Source: Seohaeicola_A nanhaiensis | Lineage (GTDB): Bacteria; Pseudomonadota; Alphaproteobacteria; Rhodobacterales; Rhodobacteraceae | Assembly: GCF_042654245.1 (NCBI RefSeq) | Contig: NZ_JBHSGI010000002.1 | Coordinates: 496,001 to 560,000 of the forward strand | Direction of reading: 5' to 3' | DNA length: 64,000 bases | Part shown: positions 55,265 to 63,327 of the stretch, in pieces | Layout of the letters: every line of letters starts with the position of its first letter | How positions within the stretch are numbered: position 1 is the stretch's first letter | The notes under the pieces: model-generated | Database searches by the model: none | What the model was told of the DNA's origin: nothing | What the model saw: the letters and a program-made list of their open reading frames with translations, nothing else | Position numbers and translations under genes: made by a program

Positions 55265-56214
55265 GCAGATTGCTCCATGGAAACGCGATACGTGATGCCC
55301 TTGCCGCCGCGCGCGTTGGCGGTCGAGGCGGTTGCGACGAATGTCGTGGACTGCCGTTTACGTGGCGGCGCCGGCAAGATTTCGTAGACCTGCGTACCCG
55401 CGGTGCCGATCTGCGCCACGCAATCGTCGGATTCCACCTTGATCACACAGATACTTATGTTGTCCTGATCCGGGTCATCGAGATCGGACAGGCATCGCAG
55501 GAGCGCCCCGACGATTTCAGTGCAGGGCAATTCGGCGCTGGCCTGCAGCGCCTCGGCAATCTCTTCGTCCGCGAGAAACTGCAACCCGTCGCTGGCCGCC
55601 AGCACGATGTCGCCGGCGCGCAGCCGGACCGGAATCGCCGGGCAATCGATCTGCGGGATCTCGTCGCCGATCAGTACCGAGGTCAGGCTGTTGCGGTCGG
55701 GATGGTTCATCGCCGCCTCCCAGCTCATGGCGCCGGAATTGACCAGATATTCGATCTGCGGACCCATCGAATGGTCCTGATTGAGCCGCACCAGTTCGCC
55801 CTGGCGCATCAGATAAAGGGGAGAATCCCCGACCGAGATCCAATAGAGATTCGCGCCCATGAGCACGGGCGCCACGAGGGTCGTTCCCATTCCGTGTGTG
55901 TCGGGATGCGTTTCAGCATGGAAGCGGATGCAGTCATTGGCGCTGTGAATTGCGTCGAACAGCACGGACGAGATTTCCGTTTCGAGCAGATTGGGATCGC
56001 CCGTCCGCATCTTCAGTTCACTGAAGACTTCGGTGGCGACGATTTTCGACGCGATGTCGCCCGCGGCGTGTCCGCCCATGCCATCGGCCAGCACCGCAAA
56101 CCCCATGCCCGCGCCGACGGGGAAGTCGGTGACCACGGCATCCTCCTGAAACTCGCGCCGGCCCTGATGCAAGGCCGAAGCGGCGTCGTATCTGATCTGT
56201 GCCTGGGAGTGCAT
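55261..56214 (-). CDS. PP2C-type protein serine/threonine phosphatase
   Basis: The 317-aa phosphatase has the metal-binding and core motifs GRREFQEDA (D25), VLADGMGGHAAGDIAS (D44), GMGTTLVAP, WISVGDSPLYLMRQG, LAASDGL and the final aspartate in DPDQDNIS. It should reverse the phosphorylation made by the cluster's kinase. A tail of about 50 residues after the domain holds TQVYEILPAPPRKRQSTTF, possibly a phosphosite or docking region. It is nine bases from the FHA gene. Confidence 0.92.
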   Translation of the reverse strand: MHSQAQIRYDAASALHQGRREFQEDAVVTDFPVGAGMGFAVLADGMGGHAAGDIASKIVATEVFSELKMRTGDPNLLETEISSVLFDAIHSANDCIRFHAETHPDTHGMGTTLVAPVLMGANLYWISVGDSPLYLMRQGELVRLNQDHSMGPQIEYLVNSGAMSWEAAMNHPDRNSLTSVLIGDEIPQIDCPAIPVRLRAGDIVLAASDGLQFLADEEIAEALQASAELPCTEIVGALLRCLSDLDDPDQDNISICVIKVESDDCVAQIGTAGTQVYEILPAPPRKRQSTTFVATASTANARGGKGITYRVSMEQSA

Positions 56215-56222
56215 CGTGCGTC

Positions 56223-57683
56223 CTAAACCTGTGACCAGTCGAACGCCTCACCACACAGCGCGACGAAGCGCAGCGTGGTCTCGCCGATCCGGATGGTGTT
56301 GCCGGTGAAGATTTCCTCTGTGCTGAGGACAGGGCGATTGTTCAGGCGCACCAGATTGGCCTTGCCACCGTGGCCGAGGTAATATTTCCGCTGCTCACTG
56401 TCATATGCGATGGCGGCATGGTTTTCGCGCGAGATAGAGGTATCACCGAGGTCGAGCCGGATCGCCTGCCCCACGCCCCGTCCGATCTGCGCCACGCCAG
56501 CCGGCAACGGAAACGAGGCGCCCGTGCCTGGCCCGGCCACCACGACTAGCCAACCAACGGGGAACATGACAGGAGCCGGTGCCGTGGAATCCTGTTCGTT
56601 CGCGTCCGACTGCGCCGGAGCAGCGGCTGCGAACGGGTCTACCTGCGTCTGACCGCCGTTGAAGCCGAGCAGTCGCGTTTTCACCCGGCCGGCGCGACGA
56701 TTGCCTCGTCCAAAGGCCGGTGCGGGCACGTCGACGGCATCTTCCGATGCGGATCGACCTGTCGGGGCAGGTGCGGAAACGGCTTGCGCGGGCATAGGCG
56801 GTCGGGGTGCCTGTGACATGGCCGGGCGATATGGGGCGGCAGGAGGCATGACCGCGCGCGGCGGCGAAGGGTCGCGGATCGCTTCGCGCGGATTCACATC
56901 ACGGTCGGAACGGGCCTGCGGCACCGCACCTGTCCATAGCCCTGCCGCCATCGCCGGGTCATCATCTTCGGGCGTCGCCATCTCGGCCGCGGCAATAGCA
57001 GAGAACAGGCCTTTTCGAGACACGCTGGGCGCTTCCAGCGGTTCGACGTCGTCAGCCGCGACGCTCAGATCGTCAAAGTCATCTTCATCCGGATCGGCCA
57101 GATCAAGGTCGTCGTTGGCCATATCGTCGTCGTCTTCGAATACCTCTGCACGAAGAGCCGCATGCTCAAAGTCCCGCTCCGGCTTGTCAGACATTTCCGT
57201 CCTGGCGGCGGCGATTGCGGCGCCGATGCCTGCGCGCAAGGTGAGATCGCCCTCGCCTTCTGGATTTACAGCACCTTCGTCGTCCTCGGGCTCGGACAGC
57301 ACGTCCAGCTCCGGCTGCCCGACCGGAAGCTCCGATTCGTCTTCTTCGTCCGCCGGCGCATCGATTGCCGGTTTGCCGTGGCGCGGGGGGATGTCGTAGC
57401 CGAACTCGAAGTCGTCCGCCGCGATTGCGGAGGCGCTGCCTTCAGCTTCGTCGTCGTCCATCGGGTTCAGAACGTTGAGGATGTCTGCGTCATCGTCCAC
57501 CAGCGACGTGAGCGGCAACTGGTAGGTGGGCCTGGGGCCGGGCGACGTTATCGGCGTACGGGGGGCAGAGATAACATCCTGTGGTAACGGCGGCGACTCA
57601 GGCGCCGATGCGCGGGGCGATTCAGCCCCGCGGCCGAGCGCCAGCGCGCGCTTTTCGGAAATGATGTCACGAATGAATTTCAT
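56223..57683 (-). CDS. FHA-domain protein with long acidic/proline-rich N-terminus
   Basis: The 486-aa protein has a long low-complexity N-terminal part (about 1-370) rich in Asp/Glu, Pro and Ala, and a C-terminal FHA domain (about 375-480) with IGRGVGQAIRL, SISRENHAAIAY and LVRLNNRPV, the phosphothreonine-binding signatures. It can bind phosphoproteins and probably acts as scaffold for the kinase and phosphatase. The many Ser/Thr in the N-terminus may themselves be substrates. It begins 11 bases after the kinase stop. Confidence 0.9.
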   Translation of the reverse strand: MKFIRDIISEKRALALGRGAESPRASAPESPPLPQDVISAPRTPITSPGPRPTYQLPLTSLVDDDADILNVLNPMDDDEAEGSASAIAADDFEFGYDIPPRHGKPAIDAPADEEDESELPVGQPELDVLSEPEDDEGAVNPEGEGDLTLRAGIGAAIAAARTEMSDKPERDFEHAALRAEVFEDDDDMANDDLDLADPDEDDFDDLSVAADDVEPLEAPSVSRKGLFSAIAAAEMATPEDDDPAMAAGLWTGAVPQARSDRDVNPREAIRDPSPPRAVMPPAAPYRPAMSQAPRPPMPAQAVSAPAPTGRSASEDAVDVPAPAFGRGNRRAGRVKTRLLGFNGGQTQVDPFAAAAPAQSDANEQDSTAPAPVMFPVGWLVVVAGPGTGASFPLPAGVAQIGRGVGQAIRLDLGDTSISRENHAAIAYDSEQRKYYLGHGGKANLVRLNNRPVLSTEEIFTGNTIRIGETTLRFVALCGEAFDWSQV

Positions 57684-57694
57684 GTCCCTCTCCT

Positions 57695-59107
57695 TCAGTT
57701 CTGGAGCGCCGACGCATCGGATTCGCGGCGGCCGGGCAGGCAGGCCGCAAGGAACCTTCCGATGGTCGAGCGTGAGACTGGGCGTTCTGCGCCAGCAGTG
57801 TCCTTCTTGTTCGCGGGCTCAGCCCGACCGTTATCGTCGCGTCGCACGGCCTTGGCCTGCCCGCGCACCGCACGATCCTGTTCGCGCATCCAGGCTTCGA
57901 CATTTTCGACGGGGTTGCCGAAAATATCGACCTGCTGAGCAGGTTTTTCCTGTTGTCCATAATCCGTCGCCCGCTGCCGCCGGTTCTTCAGACGTTGGTC
58001 GGCCAACTTCTTGGCATAACCGGGCATCCCTTGCTGGACCTCCCGGTTAGTGGTTTCGACCAAACGCGAAATAGTAACAGACAGATCACCGTCGACGGCA
58101 GGCGTGGGGCGCTCGGGGCGGGCACAAGGCGGCGCGTCCAGCAGATCGAGCCATTCTCGCGCTGTGCCAATCCGATCCTGAGGAAGGACCTCCAATGCCC
58201 TGTCGATCGCGAGCAGGAAGTTCACGTCATGATCCCAATCGCCATCCATCAACCGGACGTATGGGTCAGGCCTGCCGGCAGCAAGGGCCGCAACCCTGTC
58301 CTGGCTGTTGGGCGGGGCGGCACCGGTGACGAAATGATAGAACGTCGCGCCCAAGGAATAGAGATCGGACGCCGGCGTCTGTTCCACATCCTTGAGATAG
58401 AATTCATGTGGAGAATAGCCGTCTTTGACCGCCAATAATACAGAAAGGGCCCGGTTATCGCGCCCCAGTTGCTCCCGAGCGGCGCCAAAGTCGATCAGGG
58501 TCAGATGGTTCTCGGCCCCAAGCATGAGGTTATCCGGAGAAATGTCTCGATGCAGGATGCCGATTCCGTGAAGGTAATCGATCGCGTTCAATGCATCCCG
58601 CAGGGTGGACCCGAGCACGTCCGGCGTCAGCCTCTCAGGCTCGTTGTCCGATATGCTCAGCATGTCTTCGCCGTCCACATAGGCCATCGCCATGTAGGCC
58701 GTATTGTTTTCCTCGAAGACCTGATGCACCTGCACGATGTTGGGATGGCTAAGCCGCGCCACGCGGCGGGCCTCGCTCAGAAAGTGCTTGAGGACGGAAG
58801 CGAACTGATTGGCCCATTCGGACGACAGCGGATAAACCTTGCCTGCCGACCGGCCACAAAGTGCGCCGGGGAAGCATTCCTTTATGACGTATTGCCGGTC
58901 GAGGGAATCATGGGCCAGATACGTGATGCCAAAGCCACCACGTACAAGGTAGCGCTCGATCCGGTACTGGCCGAGCAGAAGGGTAGCGCCGACGGGCAGT
59001 TCATCCTGCTGGCGCTCCTCTTCGAGAATGCTGTTATCGAACAAGGCCGGCAACTTTCCATCTGAACCAGTAAAGACGCACCCACGCTGTGCGACCACTT
59101 CCTGCAC
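57695..59107 (-). CDS. Serine/threonine protein kinase, Hanks type
   Basis: The 470-aa kinase has the Gly-rich loop VRGGFGITYLA (about 55-65), ATP lysine K76 in VIKECFP, helix-C glutamate near E112, catalytic HRDISPDN (186-193), DFG (206-208) and an APE-like segment. The tail (about 330-470) is basic and Gln-rich without an evident membrane helix, so the kinase looks cytosolic. The GTG at 59107 lacks a clear ribosome-binding site; a later GTG or TTG may be used. It heads the minus-strand cluster. Confidence 0.9.
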   Translation of the reverse strand: MQEVVAQRGCVFTGSDGKLPALFDNSILEEERQQDELPVGATLLLGQYRIERYLVRGGFGITYLAHDSLDRQYVIKECFPGALCGRSAGKVYPLSSEWANQFASVLKHFLSEARRVARLSHPNIVQVHQVFEENNTAYMAMAYVDGEDMLSISDNEPERLTPDVLGSTLRDALNAIDYLHGIGILHRDISPDNLMLGAENHLTLIDFGAAREQLGRDNRALSVLLAVKDGYSPHEFYLKDVEQTPASDLYSLGATFYHFVTGAAPPNSQDRVAALAAGRPDPYVRLMDGDWDHDVNFLLAIDRALEVLPQDRIGTAREWLDLLDAPPCARPERPTPAVDGDLSVTISRLVETTNREVQQGMPGYAKKLADQRLKNRRQRATDYGQQEKPAQQVDIFGNPVENVEAWMREQDRAVRGQAKAVRRDDNGRAEPANKKDTAGAERPVSRSTIGRFLAACLPGRRESDASALQN

Positions 59108-59602
59108 GCGCGGGCACGAGCAGATTGGCAGCGAATTGTGTTAAGAAGTTGTTTGAAACGGGCCAATCGATAGGCCAAACACTGGATCATATTTTATTAT
59201 TAATATACAATGTCTTAACATTTTTTCAGCAACGGGGCGCCGTGCCTTGCGACGACAGAAAGGCGCAACCTACACCGTTCCAGCAGCCAAAACGCTGGAA
59301 CATGGAGAAATTATGGCAATGCTCACCCCCTCTTCTGCGGGCCTAATCCCACCAGTTTACGCTTTGTCACCGAATCCCGGCCCTGCCGATCCATTGGCGG
59401 GAAGACGGAAACACCAAGGCTGTCGCAAGCGGAGGACCGGGGTCAAAATCCTGTATGACGGGTGTCTTCTGACACAAATCAGGTCATTAATGATCGGAAA
59501 ATGCACTGAAAAACCCCCCGGGTACCGCCAATTTGCCACTTTTTGGGCCAAATTCCTAAGTATCCGTAACCATCGACAGTTTGTGGCAATGGGAGTAAAT
59601 CG
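59108..59602. promoter_or_regulatory. Divergent regulatory region between the STK cluster and the two-component genes
   Basis: This 495-base gap has an AT-rich island at 59189-59228 (likely promoter core) and a perfect inverted repeat GTTCCAGC-N9-GCTGGAAC at 59277-59301. A motif TTTTTGGGCCAAATTCC (about 59534-59550) resembles the element of the tad locus. A 97-codon open frame at 59313-59606 starts after GGAG and overlaps the response-regulator GTG by GTGA, but its codon use is unlike the neighbouring genes, so I do not call it a gene. Confidence 0.55.
59277..59301. promoter_or_regulatory. Perfect inverted repeat, candidate operator
   Basis: GTTCCAGC (59277-59284) and GCTGGAAC (59294-59301) are perfect 8-base arms around AGCCAAAAC. 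It lies between the AT-rich island and the response regulator gene; it may be an operator or an RNA hairpin. Confidence 0.45.
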
Positions 59603-60721
59603 GTGAACGCTGAGAACAACATCGGCAGCTCTTTTCAAGAAAAGCTGACCCGGCGAGCTCGCCTTCAGGAGGATCTCAGGGTCCTCGCCGTAGACGACGA
59701 CCTGAACATTCTGCAACTCTTGAAGACCGCTCTTTCGGCATTGCATTTCGATATTTCGATCTCCGATTCCGCAGCCAACACGCTCAAGCTGCTCGCAAGA
59801 CAGGAAAAGCCTTTCGACTGCTTCCTGCTGGACATCCAGATGCCCGGCATGAACGGGATCATGCTGGCGAAGGAAATCCGCAAACTCCCCGAGTACAAGC
59901 ATACGCCCATTCTGATGCTGACCGCGATGTCCGACCGGGAATACGTCGATCTCGCCTTTGTTGCGGGCGCCACGGATTATGTCACCAAGCCATTCGACTT
60001 CCTGGAACTGCGCAGCCGCATGTCCGCGGCGCAGCGTCTCGTTCAGGAACGCCGGATTGCCGAAAGCAATGCTCTGCAAAGCCAGAACACCGACCCCAAA
60101 GCGAAATTCCCTTTGGATGAGCCGATTTCAATCGACGGCATCGACCGCGTGTTGCGATATGCCGAGTTCGACAACTACATCATGCAGTTGTCGCAGGGCC
60201 GCCTGTTCAGCACACACGCCACCGCCGTGAAGCTGGTGGATGCCAAACGACTGCACAAGGCCCTATCGGCAGACGAATTTCAGCTGCTCTTGCGCGACGT
60301 TGCGCTGAGCCTCGCAAAGGCCACCAAAAAGACTGGCGATATCATCTCGTATCGCGGCGACGGTGTCTTCCTGACGGTCAAGCATGGACGCAACGCCGCC
60401 CAGGACGCGCCGGAGGAAGAGGCCTTCAATCGTCTTCTGCTCACCCTGCAAACGCAACGCCAGTCGCGCACAGAGGCGCAGGTGATCGTGGGCGACAGCG
60501 TGTCGCTGCGCTCGCTGTCGAAATCAGGCTCACTGATGTCGATCAGCCGTGCCATCGAGAACGTAGAACTGCGCGATCAGATGGCGCATGTGGCCGAACC
60601 GATGAAACGGCGTGCGTCCGGACCTGGCGGAGCGGTCGAATCCGAGACCGTGAAGAAACGCGCCTACGAAACTGTCCTGCGGGACCTGTTCCGAGAAGAT
60701 CCATCGCTGCGCAACGACTGA
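59603..60721 (+). CDS. Response regulator with degenerate GGDEF-like output
   Basis: The 372-aa protein has a receiver domain (about 24-148) with D77 in CFLLDIQMPGMNG and K129 in YVTKPF, and a C-terminal domain (about 175-330). The segment DIISYRGDGVFLTV (about 247-260) resembles the RYGGDEF loop of diguanylate cyclases, but the GGDEF signature reads RGDGVF, so catalytic activity is unlikely. The GTG start follows GGGAG at 59591-59595. A terminator follows it, so the kinase gene downstream has a separate unit or readthrough. Confidence 0.85.
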   Translation: MNAENNIGSSFQEKLTRRARLQEDLRVLAVDDDLNILQLLKTALSALHFDISISDSAANTLKLLARQEKPFDCFLLDIQMPGMNGIMLAKEIRKLPEYKHTPILMLTAMSDREYVDLAFVAGATDYVTKPFDFLELRSRMSAAQRLVQERRIAESNALQSQNTDPKAKFPLDEPISIDGIDRVLRYAEFDNYIMQLSQGRLFSTHATAVKLVDAKRLHKALSADEFQLLLRDVALSLAKATKKTGDIISYRGDGVFLTVKHGRNAAQDAPEEEAFNRLLLTLQTQRQSRTEAQVIVGDSVSLRSLSKSGSLMSISRAIENVELRDQMAHVAEPMKRRASGPGGAVESETVKKRAYETVLRDLFREDPSLRND

Positions 60722-60744
60722 TGTTTTAGCGAATTCGAGAACAG

Positions 60745-60778
60745 CAGGCCGGGCCCTTATGGGTCCGGCCTGTTGCGT
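60745..60778 (+). terminator. Rho-independent terminator after the response regulator
   Basis: CAGGCCGGGCCC (60745-60756) and GGGTCCGGCCTG (60761-60772) form a 12-bp stem with one G-T pair and loop TTAT, followed by TTGCGTTT. Confidence 0.75.
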
Positions 60779-60912
60779 TTGGCAAACCGATCTGTCTGCG
60801 GCTTCAGCAGCGACCAACTTGTAGAAATTGCCTCAAATATGACACGCCTCGTGCCTATTCCCTCCCGATTCAGGCAATAGTTGAAGAATTGGAAATCTGA
60901 GCGGTGGCCCCG

Positions 60913-62298
60913 ATGATCAAGACGGTAGACGAGACGCTGAACGAAGGAGAAGTCTCCGAGGAGCCGGTTGGAGCGTCTGAGCAGCAGATCCGCGACTATT
61001 ATAACGGGTCAAAGAACCTTGTCTGGCAGCGCCAGGCAATCTTCTTTGCGGCAACCGTCCTGACGATGTTCTATTTCGACCCAATCAAGTCGATGGCGTG
61101 TTATGGCGCCGTCCTGCTGACCGAGGTCATCGACTTTGCCATTTCGCGTCGGGTCGATCAGCATCAACGTATAGACGACGCGAGGGCCCGCAGCTTTCGC
61201 GGCTGGATCATTGCCGCCACGATCCTCAGTTCGTGCGCGATTTGCCTTTTTGCGATCATGATCGCCTTGCAGGAACCGACCGGAGGCCACTTCACCCCTC
61301 TTTTCTTCCTGCTGTCAGCGGCCATCTTCGCCGCAATGAACAACCACCAGATCGTCAGCGCCCTGGCCGTGCGCCTTGCGATCTACGGGGCCAGCTTCCT
61401 CTTCATCGCCCTTCTGGACATCCTGCGGGAATCCCCGCCGATGAGTTCGGACCACTGGCTGCACTTCTTTACGGTGCTGTTCTCGATGTACTTCATCGTC
61501 GACTGTTCTTTCGTGTTTCTCAAGAACTACCGAAAAAACCTGCGTCAGATGGAAGTGCTTCGCGAAGAGCACGAACGAACGAAGGTGGCCTATCGCGCCA
61601 AGTCCCAGTTCGTCTCGGTCGTCAGCCATGAATTGCGCACGCCGCTCACCTCGATCAAGGGATCACTCGACCTGATCAACACGGGCATACTTGGGCCTGT
61701 GCCGGAGCAGTTTCAGTCGGTGCTGCGTATCGCAGGCAGGAATGCGGAACGTCTGGGCGACCTGATCAATGACATTCTCGACCTTCAGAAAATCGAGGCT
61801 GGCGAGATCTCGTATCGCTTCAAGGCCATCGACGTGAAAGACCTGATCGATGAAGCCGTCGAGGCCAACAAGGGCTTTGCCGACAAGATGGACATCACCC
61901 TGTTGGCCGATATCGATGGCAAGGACGGGGCACCCGTTCGCGGGGACGAACGCCGCCTGATGCAGGTCATGTCCAATATGATCTCGAACGCTCTCAAGTT
62001 CTCGCATGCCGGCGGAAAGGTGACGGTCGGCTTTGAACGCATCGGCGACAAGATTCGTATTCAAGTTTCAGACCAGGGCGTCGGCATTCCCGAAAACAGT
62101 CGCGAAAAGGTATTCGGCAAGTTCACCCAGGTGGATTCCACCGACCAGCGCGCCTTTGGTGGCACCGGGCTCGGGATGAACATCTCCAAGAAGATCATCG
62201 AACAGCACGACGGACAGATCGACTACGTCAGCGAGTTGGGTGTCGGGACGACCTTCTTCATCGATCTAAAGATCTGGGATCAGGCGCGCGCTGCCTGA
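60913..62298 (+). CDS. Membrane sensor histidine kinase
   Basis: The 461-aa kinase has an N-terminal membrane domain of about five or six helices (about 40-205) without a large periplasmic loop, a helical linker, HisKA with H239 in VSVVSHELRTPLTS, and an ATPase domain with NMISNALKFSH, VSDQGVGIP and FGGTGLGMNISKKI. It is the probable partner of the preceding response regulator, though a terminator lies between them. Signal and route are unknown. The ATG at 60913 is chosen over GTG 60904. Confidence 0.9.
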   Translation: MIKTVDETLNEGEVSEEPVGASEQQIRDYYNGSKNLVWQRQAIFFAATVLTMFYFDPIKSMACYGAVLLTEVIDFAISRRVDQHQRIDDARARSFRGWIIAATILSSCAICLFAIMIALQEPTGGHFTPLFFLLSAAIFAAMNNHQIVSALAVRLAIYGASFLFIALLDILRESPPMSSDHWLHFFTVLFSMYFIVDCSFVFLKNYRKNLRQMEVLREEHERTKVAYRAKSQFVSVVSHELRTPLTSIKGSLDLINTGILGPVPEQFQSVLRIAGRNAERLGDLINDILDLQKIEAGEISYRFKAIDVKDLIDEAVEANKGFADKMDITLLADIDGKDGAPVRGDERRLMQVMSNMISNALKFSHAGGKVTVGFERIGDKIRIQVSDQGVGIPENSREKVFGKFTQVDSTDQRAFGGTGLGMNISKKIIEQHDGQIDYVSELGVGTTFFIDLKIWDQARAA

Positions 62299-62541
62299 CC
62301 CGCACATTTCGCCGGCCCCGAACCGCCAAGGGTGATTCGCGCAAAGATTGCATGCCGGCCAAACAACTCGCCAACATCGTCCTGCTGATGTCAGCAAGGC
62401 GCCGCCTTCCCGGGTTGACGTAGCGATACATGTGTCCTGAGCGGTGCAAACCGGGAACAGCTTTGAAATTGTGGCGAGATTGTGTGGACTATTTGTCAAA
62501 AATATAGCTAGCTTCGCCTTAAAAATGCTTTGAGGCAGTCA

Positions 62542-63327
62542 ATGAAGCATTCCCGGAGCACAGTCCCGGCCGAACCAGCTTGGTCGGCATTTCCTGATTT
62601 GGCGCCTGCTGGCGACGCCGACCAAGTGCGTGCGGCTGCAGAAACCAAAGCGGCTTTGCCAGGCCTGATGAAAGTGGATCGCCGCCAGTTTGTACAGGCA
62701 ATGGGCGGCGCGCGCGCCAGCACATTGTCCTTCACCAACATGCATACATACGGTGAGCTTCTGGTGCGGTATCTGAAGGCCCGCAAGGATGTATTCATTG
62801 ATCGGCTGCACTGGAGCCTTCCAAATGTCGATGGGATGGAATTCGACCAATACGATACACCCTTGTGTCGCTGGGTGATCATCCACGAATTCGGCGAGGT
62901 TCTGGCAGGGATCCGTCTGGTTCCGACGACGGCCCGGTGCGGAACCTACACGTATATGTTGCGGGACGCGCAGCATGGACTTCTTGAAAGCATCCCTTCG
63001 GATGTGCTGTTCTTTCCGGCACCGGTCGAGGACCAGATCTGGGAGGCGTCCCGGCTCTTCATCACCGATCACGTCGCCGCGCAGCGGCGCAGTGTGGTAC
63101 AGTTTCTGCTGATGCAGAACATGATCCTGACAGCCACGGGCGAAGGCGCGCGTCATGTGATCGGAATCGTTCCGGCCGTGTGGTCACGGTGGTTGCGACG
63201 GCTTGGTCTTTATGCCGTTCCGGTCGGGCCGCGGTTCGAGATCGAAGGCACGGTGAGTCAGGCGGCACTGTTCAACGTGGCCGATCAGCTGGCCTGGGCG
63301 CAGATCGACATGCGGGAGCCCGGCTAA
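62542..63327 (+). CDS. Acyl-homoserine-lactone synthase, LuxI family
   Basis: The 261-aa protein carries the complete LuxI catalytic spacing: R-x3-F-x5-W-x10-D-x2-D in ARKDVFIDRLHW..EFDQYD (about 80-110), the arginine in VLAGIRLVPTT and E-x2-R in IWEASRLF. It should make an N-acyl-homoserine lactone from S-adenosylmethionine and an acyl donor. An N-terminal extension of about 75 residues precedes the core. Start ATG 62542 follows GAGG (62532-62535). The 243 bases upstream hold no clear lux box. No luxR gene is adjacent. It overlaps the convergent C45 gene by four bases. Confidence 0.88.
   Translation: MKHSRSTVPAEPAWSAFPDLAPAGDADQVRAAAETKAALPGLMKVDRRQFVQAMGGARASTLSFTNMHTYGELLVRYLKARKDVFIDRLHWSLPNVDGMEFDQYDTPLCRWVIIHEFGEVLAGIRLVPTTARCGTYTYMLRDAQHGLLESIPSDVLFFPAPVEDQIWEASRLFITDHVAAQRRSVVQFLLMQNMILTATGEGARHVIGIVPAVWSRWLRRLGLYAVPVGPRFEIEGTVSQAALFNVADQLAWAQIDMREPG

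Noticed and set aside
59313..59606. 97-codon frame before the response regulator, with GGAG and a GTGA overlap
   Set aside because: Codon use includes many rare AGA, AGG, CTA, TTA and GTA codons unlike neighbouring genes, and the product has no family resemblance. It is kept only as an observation.
62299..62541. lux box upstream of the AHL synthase gene
   Set aside because: No 18-20-base inverted repeat of the ACCTG-CAGGT type is visible.
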